A stretch of DNA of 10,474 nt from CAYJAZ01 sp964369165 (GTDB taxonomy: Bacteria; Desulfobacterota; Desulfovibrionia; Desulfovibrionales; Desulfovibrionaceae). Of the stretch, positions 1 through 7,468 are shown piece by piece. The translations under genes were made by a program, and so were the position numbers. Location of the stretch: positions 1 through 10,474 of the forward strand of contig CAYJFE010000083.1 of NCBI GenBank assembly GCA_964369165.1. Direction: 5' to 3'. The first letter of the stretch is position 1. Each line of letters opens with the position of its first letter. Under the pieces are notes generated by a model that saw only the letters and a program-made list of their open reading frames with translations, ran no database searches and was not told the origin of the DNA.

Positions 1-1223
1 GCAACAGCAAGGCCTGTGCCGCACTTTTCACGCATCCAGTCGTGGTGAGCGAGGAGGGTGCCGACGGCGTAGATATTTTTGTGGATGATTTGACCTTTAA
101 AATCTATGGGCATAAATTCATCATTTGTCATAACACCAGCATAGTTGACAGGGTGGCCGTCTTTGTGGAAAAGATTTTCATTATGCCATAATTCACGCGA
201 TTGCGGCTGATGAATAGGTAAATCCATCACATTTTCCACTATACCCCTTATAGGGTCAGCATAGAGTCCATTGCCAATAAATCGGCCTGTAGCAAGCATA
301 ATATATTTTGTGTAGATTTCTTCTTGTATGTCTGGCTGTCCGATTTGACTAAGCCTTACAATATAGCCTTCATCTTTTTTTATCACGCTTGTTGCGCGCA
401 TAAGTCTTCTTGTGGCAACTTTATCTTTTTCAAGGTATTCATCAAAAATATTTTTCAGCCTAAAACCTGGAACAGAAGCAGGTAAAGTTGGTATTTCAAA
501 AACAGGTAAACCTATTAATTTTGACAATCTTTTTGTGATAAGATGTGAATTATGCACACCTAATATCGCAGGTAAGCCAACGCAAGCTATATGTTTCATT
601 TGTTTGAGGTGGGGCTTAATAGTATTTGCTAAAGCTTCGAGATGCAAAGGTAATTCAAGTGCTTGTGCCATAGATCCAGGCAAAAGAGGTTGCTCGATTT
701 CAGCAGGGAACATAATTTTTATAGCCGTGAAGTCAAGGCCGTTTTTATTGCCAACTTCTGCAATTTGTCTTGCTGAATATTCGCGCAAGCCGTGAAAATC
801 AACAAGCAAGGTAGGGAGTTTTTTTTCTAAAGCTTCAACGCCAAACCAAAAAGATTCGGGCACAGCCCAAGTGGTTTTTGTGCCGCCCATTGGAGTGATA
901 ATTTTACTTGAAAATTCACTTTTGTGTTTATAGGGCATTCCTCTTTTTCCTAACCATTTCAAAACAGTATTCATTGCTAAACGTGTATTATGTGCCCCAA
1001 TTTTTGCATAGGGGTGCAAAGGTTTGATGGTCTTTAATGTATCAATAGATAGAAAAGGTTTGTCCGTGCCATAGACATCTAATAAGCCACTAGCGAAGAC
1101 AATTTCGGCTGTACTGCCGGCTTGTAGGACGGATAAGCCTTGCTCTCTGGCAAATATTGCCCCAGCTGTCCCTGCAATGCCTGAACCTGCAATAAAAAGT
1201 TCACAATCGTATATATTTGACAT
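1..1223 (-). CDS. glpB: Anaerobic glycerol-3-phosphate dehydrogenase subunit B (partial, C-terminus off the left edge)
   Basis: The frame opens with ATG at 1223 and stays open to the window edge: 407 codons plus two bases. Comparison with Escherichia coli GlpB (419 residues, from memory) suggests only about 15-25 residues are missing. The N-terminus has a dinucleotide-binding loop, GSGIAG at residues 13-18, then an ASGLLD segment. The middle carries the family-like stretch LPTLPxSxxGxRL (seen here as IPTLPASVPGFRL). Near the edge, a conserved C-terminal stretch ends KCGTGLAVA. In the family, GlpB is a flavin-containing subunit that works with GlpA (FAD catalytic) and GlpC (Fe-S membrane anchor) to oxidise sn-glycerol-3-phosphate to dihydroxyacetone phosphate. 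The start is supported by AAAGGG (1232-1237) eight bases upstream. It lies 111 bp downstream of glpA on the same strand, so co-transcription is likely; glpC is expected just beyond the window. Confidence 0.9.
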   Translation of the reverse strand, partial: MSNIYDCELFIAGSGIAGTAGAIFAREQGLSVLQAGSTAEIVFASGLLDVYGTDKPFLSIDTLKTIKPLHPYAKIGAHNTRLAMNTVLKWLGKRGMPYKHKSEFSSKIITPMGGTKTTWAVPESFWFGVEALEKKLPTLLVDFHGLREYSARQIAEVGNKNGLDFTAIKIMFPAEIEQPLLPGSMAQALELPLHLEALANTIKPHLKQMKHIACVGLPAILGVHNSHLITKRLSKLIGLPVFEIPTLPASVPGFRLKNIFDEYLEKDKVATRRLMRATSVIKKDEGYIVRLSQIGQPDIQEEIYTKYIMLATGRFIGNGLYADPIRGIVENVMDLPIHQPQSRELWHNENLFHKDGHPVNYAGVMTNDEFMPIDFKGQIIHKNIYAVGTLLAHHDWMREKCGTGLAV

Positions 1224-1334
1224 AAAAATAACCCTTTATCTATTCAATTTTCACTAATCGTATTTCGTTTTGGCATGCTATGCACAAAACCTCGCTCACA
1301 AGAAGTGTGATTCTTGTTTCGCTCGTTAAAGCCT
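1224..1334 (-). other. glpA-glpB spacer with overlapping inverted repeats
   Basis: The 111-bp gap is long for a tightly coupled operon pair. It holds a 7-bp inverted repeat, ACAAGAA (1298-1304) and TTCTTGT (1311-1317) with a 6-base loop, beginning 18 bases after the glpA stop codon. An overlapping 5-bp inverted repeat, TCACA (1296-1300) and TGTGA (1306-1310), shares bases with it, so the two stems cannot form together. No U-run typical of an intrinsic terminator follows on the minus strand; only a TTTT sits a little further on. The element could protect the 3' end of the glpA message or adjust the glpA/glpB ratio, but this is inference from shape only. The rest of the gap holds just the glpB ribosome binding site. 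Confidence 0.4.
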
Positions 1335-2927
1335 TTATTCAATCTCGCTTTCAAGGCCAAGTAAGCCAAAATAAAGAGCTTCTTTCAATTCCGCTTGGCT
1401 GAACTGCTTGCCCCACATGACATAACGCTGACCTTTCCACCTGCCGTTTAAAAATTCACGCAAACCCTGCACGCCTTTAGTGTCGCTGACTGCAAGATTA
1501 TCATAAAGATGCGCCGTAACCCTTGCCGAGCAAAAAGTGCCTTGACATGGGCCCTTACCAATTCTTGAACGCGCTGCAACTGAAGCCATCTGCGCTTGCC
1601 CAGGGCCTTTATCGTTCCAATTAGAGAGGATTTTATCCACTGCAGATTTTGGCACAACCTCGCATTCACACAATAAAAAGTCGTGCGGTGTGTGTTTATT
1701 CCACCATGCGTACTTGTGCGTGAGGCCAGGATCAGTCCATTCAGCCATACGAGAAGGAGTGACAACAGTTGTAGCCGTTGTGCAACAATGTTTATCAAGA
1801 TCAAGCCCAAGACGCTGACAAATGAAATCACTAGTTTTTTCAGCCATCAATCTATAAGTCGTGAGCTTTCCTCCTGTGATTGTAGTGAAATTTGAAAGAT
1901 TATTTTCTTCATGGCTCAAAAGCGCAAAACCACGGCTTGCACCCCTGCCGTCTAAATCATTACTTGATTTCAAAAGAGGGCGAATGCCTGCATAGGCGCG
2001 CATAAAGAGAGTTGTTGCAAGTTCGGGCACCATAGGAATGCCTTCTTTTAAATTTTTGTCTACTTCAGGAATGGTAGGATAGTGATCGTCAGGGCTTTGC
2101 ACTGTTACTGAAGTTGTGCCTAAAATTGAAATTGAACCGCCAGGCACTAAAATATCACCGTCGCCAGGAGAGCGTAATCTATTGATAACTTTGGTAGTAA
2201 GGCGAGATTGTGTGATGAGTAATGTGCCTTTTGAAAGAGTCATGCCCACATTACAGCCAGCAAGTGAAGCTATCTGCGCAGCCCATGCTCCGCCAGCGTT
2301 GACAAATTGATCGGCTAAAATTTCAATAATTTCATTGTTTTGCGTATTCAATACTTGAGCTGAAACTATTTTATTTTTATTTTTTACAAAACCTACTACT
2401 TTATGCCTGCGTAAAAATTGTGCATTTGAAGTTTTGTGTTCAAGGGCAGAGGCTATATTTTCTAATGTGAGCATGAAGGGATCGATAGAAGCATCTGGAA
2501 CTTTGTAGGCGGCAATCAGATTTTTTGCAAGAGCGGGCTCATCTTCTATTGCGTCTTTAGTATCGACTTTTTGCGCGTGAATACCAGCTTTTTCGCAAGC
2601 AAGAGGAAAATCAGCAATATATTTTTCGTCATCGCCTTCAACTGCAACAAAATATCCGCCGCAAGGATCTATGCAATGACCGAAAGTTTTTTTCAAAATT
2701 TCATTTTCTTCTATACATTCAGCTGCGGAATGCGAATCTTTCACGGCATAACGCGCGCCAGAGTGCAAGAGGCCATGGTTTCCGCCAGTCGCACCTGCTG
2801 CGGCATCTTTTTGATCTATCAAGATGGCTGATATGCCTCGCAGTGTAAGATCGCGTAAAATTCCCGCGCCTGTGGCTCCTGCCCCTATAATAAGTACTTG
2901 TGTTTCCATATCTTCATTTACTCTCAT
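1335..2927 (-). CDS. glpA: Anaerobic glycerol-3-phosphate dehydrogenase subunit A (FAD, BFD-type [2Fe-2S] domain)
   Basis: The 530-residue protein is close to E. coli GlpA (542). It begins with an FAD-binding Rossmann loop, GAGATGAG at residues 15-22, followed by GATGGNHGLLHSGARYAV (45-62), the hallmark of the FAD glycerol-3-phosphate dehydrogenase (DAO) family. Further markers are NAGGAWA near 210 and TGGKLTTYRLMAE near 351-363. The C-terminus carries a BFD-like domain with four cysteines placed as [2Fe-2S] ligands, C420/C422 and C461/C466, then a LxxFLxxRWKG segment typical of GlpA. Such a domain separates GlpA from aerobic GlpD. Product: oxidation of glycerol-3-phosphate to dihydroxyacetone phosphate with GlpB and GlpC. 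The start at 2927 has only a weak ribosome site; a second Met at codon 7 (2909) aligns about equally well. It is first in a leftward operon with glpB and divergent from the 1444-residue gene. No frameshift or missing key residue is seen. Confidence 0.94.
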   Translation of the reverse strand: MRVNEDMETQVLIIGAGATGAGILRDLTLRGISAILIDQKDAAAGATGGNHGLLHSGARYAVKDSHSAAECIEENEILKKTFGHCIDPCGGYFVAVEGDDEKYIADFPLACEKAGIHAQKVDTKDAIEDEPALAKNLIAAYKVPDASIDPFMLTLENIASALEHKTSNAQFLRRHKVVGFVKNKNKIVSAQVLNTQNNEIIEILADQFVNAGGAWAAQIASLAGCNVGMTLSKGTLLITQSRLTTKVINRLRSPGDGDILVPGGSISILGTTSVTVQSPDDHYPTIPEVDKNLKEGIPMVPELATTLFMRAYAGIRPLLKSSNDLDGRGASRGFALLSHEENNLSNFTTITGGKLTTYRLMAEKTSDFICQRLGLDLDKHCCTTATTVVTPSRMAEWTDPGLTHKYAWWNKHTPHDFLLCECEVVPKSAVDKILSNWNDKGPGQAQMASVAARSRIGKGPCQGTFCSARVTAHLYDNLAVSDTKGVQGLREFLNGRWKGQRYVMWGKQFSQAELKEALYFGLLGLESEIE

Positions 2928-3019
2928 TAATCACTTTTCTATGAAAGAAAATATATCAATTCTTCACTTTTAGCAAGTTTTAATAGCTTTAATAAATCAA
3001 TTTAGATAGAGCTATAATT

Positions 3020-3048
3020 ATTATTTTTTCGCTAGCTCCCTATTTCAA
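3020..3048 (-). promoter_or_regulatory. Candidate sigma-70-type promoter of glpAB
   Basis: On the minus strand, TTGAAA (3048-3043) and AATAAT (3025-3020) are separated by 17 bases; each box matches five of six consensus positions. The predicted start of transcription is near 3013, giving a leader of about 85 bases before the glpA ATG. A GCTAGC palindrome (3031-3036) lies in the spacer. In such A/T-rich DNA chance matches are common, so this is a candidate only. A weaker alternative, TTGCTA with TATATT and a 15-base spacer, lies closer to the gene. Confidence 0.4.
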
Positions 3049-3051
3049 AGC

Positions 3052-3080
3052 TTGATTTTTTTTTATTTATTGTATAAAAT
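3052..3080 (+). promoter_or_regulatory. Candidate sigma-70-type promoter of the 1444-residue activase gene
   Basis: TTGATT (3052-3057) and TAAAAT (3075-3080) are spaced by 17 bases, with four and five of six consensus matches. Transcription would start near 3087, leaving a leader of about 20 bases. The ribosome site before the ATG is weak: only GGA at 3098-3100, six bases upstream. The -35 box lies just outside the glpA candidate -35 box, so the two promoters would be back to back and could share regulators. Confidence 0.4.
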
Positions 3081-3106
3081 TATCCATTATAACTCTCGGA
3101 TATAGT

Positions 3107-6100
3107 ATGCATTTGATTCACATTGGACTTGATATTGGCTCTACAACAGTCAAAACAGTTTTCTTGGAAGAAAAAAAAGAAAACTCTCTAGGCTTGCATA
3201 CAAATTCTCAAGTGATTTTTCGTGATTACCGTCGTCATTATTCGCAAACAAGAAATGCGGTGGCGCAAATTTTACAAGACGCACTTTCTAAGATAGAAGA
3301 AGAAAATCATAATATATTTGAAACAGCTACACGATTTACATTGAGTTTGAGCGGTTCTGGAGCCATAGCCTTAGCTGAGGAATTGAATATAGATTTTGTG
3401 CAAGAGGTGATTGCCTCAACCTCTGCTATACAAGCGATGATTCCACAGACTGATGTTTGCATCGAATTAGGCGGAGAAGACGCAAAAATTATATTCCTTA
3501 AAGACGGGATTGAGCAAAGAATGAACGAAGCCTGCGCTGGTGGGACAGGTGCATTTATAGATCAAATGGCGGAATTTTTACATACAGATGCTCTTGGTTT
3601 GAATGAATTAGCAAAAAATTCCAATACTATATACCCTATTGCTTCGCGTTGCGGTGTCTTTGCAAAAACCGATATACTTCCTCTTTTGAATGAAGGCACA
3701 GCCAAAGAAAATATTGCTCTTTCCATTTTTCAAGCTGTGGTCGATCAAGTGATAGGTGGCCTTGCGTGTGGGCGTGAAGTAAAAGGAAAAATCGCATTTT
3801 TGGGCGGTCCACTCACCTTTTTGTCTATGCTGAGGGAACGTTTTGCAATATCCTTAAAATTGACAGAAGATGAAGTAATTTTTCCTGAAAATTCGCAATA
3901 TTATGTTGCGCTTGGTGCAGCTTTACATAGCCTTGAACATTGTCAGAGAAAAAATAGAGAAGACATTTCTACATACACGAAAGAAGAAATTCAAAGCTTT
4001 AGTGCTCAACTGCTAGAAGTAAAAGTTCATAATGTCAATAGTTTACTTCCTCCTCTCTTTATAGATGAAGAAGAGAAAGAAAATTATATCAAAAAGACTA
4101 AGGAAGAAAATATTGTCAAGGAAATTGACTTTGATATATTGAACGAGAGAGCAAAAAATGAACATATTCCTCTCTATCTTGGAATAGATGCGGGTTCAAC
4201 GACAGTGAAGGCAGTTTTATTCACGCAAGATTTTGAAATTGTATATTCATATTATGCTTCACACACGGGTGAACCTCTTGATTTTGCTTATGAATTAATG
4301 AAAGAAATTTATGCCAAGCTTCCAAACAATGTTTCTATAGTTGCAAGCGGCGCAACTGGCTACGGTGCGCATCTAATCAAAACAGCATTCGGTCTTAGCC
4401 TTGATGAAGTTGAAACGATGGCACACTTTAAGGCTGCACGCTTTTTCTTGCCTAATGTGTCGTATATATTGGATATTGGTGGACAAGATATCAAATGTAT
4501 GCAGATTCAAAACTCGATGGTGCAAAGTATAAAATTGAATGAAGCTTGCTCGGCTGGCTGTGGTTCATTTATTGAAAACTTTGCGAAATCATTGAATATT
4601 TCTCTTGAAGAATTTATAGCTGCGGCTTCGAACGCGCATAAGCCTGTCGATTTAGGCACACGTTGCACAGTTTTTATGAATTCAAAGGTTAAGCAGGCTC
4701 AAAAAGAGGGTTATACTCTTGAAGATATAGCCGCTGGTCTTTCCTATTCTGTAATTAAAAATGCACTTTATAAGGTTATTCGCATTTCAGGGCCTGAAGA
4801 TTTGGGCGATGAAGTGATGGTGCAAGGCGGTGCTTTTTATAATGTAGCTTTACTGCGGGCTTTAGAAATTGTATTGGGTAAAAAAGTCACTCGTATGTCA
4901 ATTTCTGGATTGATGGGCGCATTTGGTGCGGCTTTAATCGCTAAAGAACATTTTGAAAATACAAATGAAACATCAAAACTTCTTTCAAAAGAAGAAATGC
5001 AAAATTTTAAAGTCGAAACAAAGACAAGTCGTTGTAAAAAATGTACAAATCATTGTTTGCTCACTATTGTGAAACTTCAAAGCGGCAAAAATCTTATTTC
5101 AGGTAATAGATGTGATAAAGGTCTTGGCGATACACTCCATAAAGAGCCTGTTCCAAATATGTTTCATTATAAATACCAAAGGCTTTTTGAATATTATGTG
5201 CCGCATTCTCAGTCATCTGTAGGTACGGTGGGCATTCCGCGAACGCTTAATATGTATGAAAATTATCCTTTTTGGTTCTCCTTTTTTCATGAATTAGGCT
5301 TTAGGGTTGAATTGTCGGCAGAGTCTTCAAAATCTTTGTATAATAAAGGGATTAGCACAATTCCGTCGCAGGCTTTGTGTTATCCTGCAAAACTTGCGCA
5401 TGGGCATCTGCTTGATTTGATTCAGAAAAATGTGGATTATATTTTTTATCCTTGCATCTTATTCGAAACCCAAGATTTTCATAATCAAGATAATAATTAT
5501 AATTGCCCAATTGTTGCAGGATATCCTGAGTTGTTGCTAAATAATATCAGCGTCTTGCGAGAGAAAAAAATCAATTTCTATTCACCTTTTCTCTCCTTTA
5601 AGCAAGATTCTTTATGCAAAGAAATGTCGAAGCTCGATTTTATGAAAGGATTTTCAATTTCACAAATAAAAGCTTCAGCAGAAAAAGCCTTTAAGGTGCA
5701 AGAAAAATATAAGCTGGATATTAGAGATAAGGCACTAGAATATTTGTCTTATATTCATGATAATAATAAAAAAGGCATTGTTCTTGCTGGACATCCTTAC
5801 CATCTTGATCCAGAAATTCATCACGGCATACCTGAACTTATAAGCAGCATGGGAATTGTGGTGCTGACAGAGGATAGTATTGCGCATCTAGGCGAAGATA
5901 TTGAAGATTTATCTTTTATTGACCAATGGACTTATCATGCAAGATTGTATAGAGCCGCGCATTTTGTAGCTAAGCAAAAAGATTTGGCCTTTATACAGCT
6001 CGTTTCATTTGGTTGCGGTTTAGATGCTATCACAGCAGAGCAGGTGGAAGAAATTTTACTAAAAAAAGAAGACCTTTACACGCAAATTAAAATTGACGAA

Positions 6101-7441
6101 GGCTTTAATCTTGGAGCAGCAAGAATACGCATACGCTCCTTATTGGCAGTTTTGCGTGAAAGAGAAAATGTGATAGATTCTTCAATTATTCCAAACTATA
6201 AGGACGTAGAATATACGACGCCTTCTTTCACTAAAGAAATGAAAGAAAGCCATACCATACTTATTCCGCAGATGGCACCCTTGCATTTCAATTTTTTAGA
6301 AGAAGCTTTAAATACAAGCGGTTATAAAGCAAAACTATTGCCAGAAGTTTCACGTAATGCTATTGAATATGGGCTTAAATATGTCAATAATGACGCGTGC
6401 TATCCTGCGATAACGGTTATTGGTCAGCTTATGGAAGCCATTCAAACGCAAAATATTGATACAGACAAGGTTGCTCTTCTGATTAGTCAAACAGGTGGTT
6501 CGTGTAGGGCGACTAATTATGTGGGATTTTTAAAAAAAGCTTTACTTTCCGCTGGTTTATCTCATATTCCTATTATTACCTTTAATATTTCTCAAAAAAG
6601 CGAAAATCCTGGTTTTGTGGTGGATTGGAAGCTATTTTCTAAACTTATCCAGTCTGTTTTATATGGTGATGTGCTTATGCGTCTTTCGTGCCGCACAAGG
6701 CCTTACGAAAGTGTAAAAGGAGCGACAGAAAATCTTTTAACGCATTGGAATAAAAAGATTAATGCAAGTATTTCGAAAGCTTCTTTTTGGCAATGTTATA
6801 AAAATATTTACGAGATTATTAAAGATTTTAATACTCTTAAACTTAAAAATGTTGAAAGAAAACCGAGAGTGGGAATTGTTGGTGAAATTCTGTTGAAATT
6901 TCACCCAGATGCGAACAATCGAGCGGTTGAGCTGATAGAAGCAGAAGGTGGAGAGGTTACTATCCCAGATCTTTATGATTTCTTCCTCTACACTTCCTTT
7001 GACAGCGTTTTTCAATATCTAAAACTTGGTGGCTCACGCAAGGCAGCTATGGCAAGTCGTGGAATTCTTTTACTTCTTCTTACTCTGCGCCTGCCTATTT
7101 ATTATATGTTAAAAGCGAAAAAGAAGAAATTTGGTGCGCCACTTTCTTATTTGACTTTGCAGAAAAAAACTTATGATATCGTTTCCTTAGGGCAACAAGC
7201 TGGCGAAGGTTGGCTTCTCACCGCAGAAATGGTAGAATTGATCGAGTCAAAAGTCAATAATATCTTGTGTATGCAGCCCTTTGGTTGCTTGCCAAACCAC
7301 ATCACAGGCCGCGGCGTGATCAAAGAAATTAAGCGAAGATTTCCACAAGCGCATATCACAGCTGTCGATTATGATGCCTCAACCAGCGAAACAAATCAAA
7401 TCAATAGAATCAAATTGATTATGGCTTTAGCTTCAAAATAA
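3107..7441 (+). CDS. Giant acyl-CoA dehydratase activase/dehydratase-type fusion protein (two BcrAD/BadFG ATPase modules, DUF2229, HgdB-like)
   Basis: This 1444-residue protein belongs to the 2-hydroxyglutaryl-CoA dehydratase activase superfamily in its long, fused form. Module 1 (about 1-290) has the ASKHA phosphate loop DIGSTTVK (9-16), LGGEDAK, and cysteines C143 (in CAGGTGAF) and C182 (in RCGVF), matching the two [4Fe-4S] ligands of HgdC-type activators. Module 2 (about 355-625) repeats this with DAGSTTVK (361-368), GGQDIK, C481 (in CSAGCGSF) and C520 (in RCTVF). A linker bears CxxCxxxC (C643, C646, C650) plus C669. A DUF2229-like region follows from GIPRTL at 709, with CYPAK (C758) and GHPYH (895-899). 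The HgdB-like part holds FGCG (C970), NNDACYP (C1098), GGSCRATNY (C1133) and FGCLPNH (C1394). In this family ATP hydrolysis drives electron transfer to a low-potential Fe-S cluster; double-cubane cluster proteins are relatives. Substrate unknown. No signal peptide or clear membrane segment: cytosolic. It is a single gene, divergent from glpA and convergent with tsaD. Confidence 0.88.
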   Translation: MHLIHIGLDIGSTTVKTVFLEEKKENSLGLHTNSQVIFRDYRRHYSQTRNAVAQILQDALSKIEEENHNIFETATRFTLSLSGSGAIALAEELNIDFVQEVIASTSAIQAMIPQTDVCIELGGEDAKIIFLKDGIEQRMNEACAGGTGAFIDQMAEFLHTDALGLNELAKNSNTIYPIASRCGVFAKTDILPLLNEGTAKENIALSIFQAVVDQVIGGLACGREVKGKIAFLGGPLTFLSMLRERFAISLKLTEDEVIFPENSQYYVALGAALHSLEHCQRKNREDISTYTKEEIQSFSAQLLEVKVHNVNSLLPPLFIDEEEKENYIKKTKEENIVKEIDFDILNERAKNEHIPLYLGIDAGSTTVKAVLFTQDFEIVYSYYASHTGEPLDFAYELMKEIYAKLPNNVSIVASGATGYGAHLIKTAFGLSLDEVETMAHFKAARFFLPNVSYILDIGGQDIKCMQIQNSMVQSIKLNEACSAGCGSFIENFAKSLNISLEEFIAAASNAHKPVDLGTRCTVFMNSKVKQAQKEGYTLEDIAAGLSYSVIKNALYKVIRISGPEDLGDEVMVQGGAFYNVALLRALEIVLGKKVTRMSISGLMGAFGAALIAKEHFENTNETSKLLSKEEMQNFKVETKTSRCKKCTNHCLLTIVKLQSGKNLISGNRCDKGLGDTLHKEPVPNMFHYKYQRLFEYYVPHSQSSVGTVGIPRTLNMYENYPFWFSFFHELGFRVELSAESSKSLYNKGISTIPSQALCYPAKLAHGHLLDLIQKNVDYIFYPCILFETQDFHNQDNNYNCPIVAGYPELLLNNISVLREKKINFYSPFLSFKQDSLCKEMSKLDFMKGFSISQIKASAEKAFKVQEKYKLDIRDKALEYLSYIHDNNKKGIVLAGHPYHLDPEIHHGIPELISSMGIVVLTEDSIAHLGEDIEDLSFIDQWTYHARLYRAAHFVAKQKDLAFIQLVSFGCGLDAITAEQVEEILLKKEDLYTQIKIDEGFNLGAARIRIRSLLAVLRERENVIDSSIIPNYKDVEYTTPSFTKEMKESHTILIPQMAPLHFNFLEEALNTSGYKAKLLPEVSRNAIEYGLKYVNNDACYPAITVIGQLMEAIQTQNIDTDKVALLISQTGGSCRATNYVGFLKKALLSAGLSHIPIITFNISQKSENPGFVVDWKLFSKLIQSVLYGDVLMRLSCRTRPYESVKGATENLLTHWNKKINASISKASFWQCYKNIYEIIKDFNTLKLKNVERKPRVGIVGEILLKFHPDANNRAVELIEAEGGEVTIPDLYDFFLYTSFDSVFQYLKLGGSRKAAMASRGILLLLLTLRLPIYYMLKAKKKKFGAPLSYLTLQKKTYDIVSLGQQAGEGWLLTAEMVELIESKVNNILCMQPFGCLPNHITGRGVIKEIKRRFPQAHITAVDYDASTSETNQINRIKLIMALASK

Positions 7442-7468
7442 AAGATAAATATTTGAATTTACAGTGAA
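7442..7468. other. Short convergent intergenic gap without a recognisable terminator
   Basis: The stop codons of the activase gene (7439-7441) and tsaD (7469-7471, minus strand) are only 27 bp apart. The gap is A/T-rich with at most a 5-bp TAAAT/ATTTA pairing and no G/C stem. Neither direction shows an intrinsic terminator, so transcripts may overlap at their 3' ends or end by Rho. Confidence 0.6.

Noticed and set aside
412..795. Plus-strand open frame of 127 codons opposite glpB
   Set aside because: It lies wholly antisense to a well-recognised glpB coding region, and its translation shows no family motif.
1448..1831. Minus-strand open frame of 127 codons in another frame of glpA
   Set aside because: It overlaps the conserved BFD-like [2Fe-2S] domain of glpA, which is intact, so there is no sign of a frameshift or second gene.
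2935..2951. TTTTCT/AGAAAA inverted repeat just before the glpA start
   Set aside because: A 6-bp, almost pure A/T stem is expected by chance in this region and too weak to call a regulatory hairpin.
2955..3000. Two TTGAT half-sites on the minus strand upstream of glpA, considered as an FNR-type site
   Set aside because: They are 41 bp apart, in the same orientation and without ATCAA partners at four bases, so no complete FNR palindrome exists.
3107..5000. Possibility that the two ATPase modules are a recent tandem duplication or assembly artefact
   Set aside because: The modules have diverged strongly at nucleotide and protein level and show the order known for long-form family members, so the duplication is ancient.
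6737..7015. Minus-strand open frame of 92 codons inside the activase gene
   Set aside because: Antisense to conserved dehydratase-type sequence (the VGIVGE region); Asn/Phe/Ile-rich composition typical of a shadow frame.
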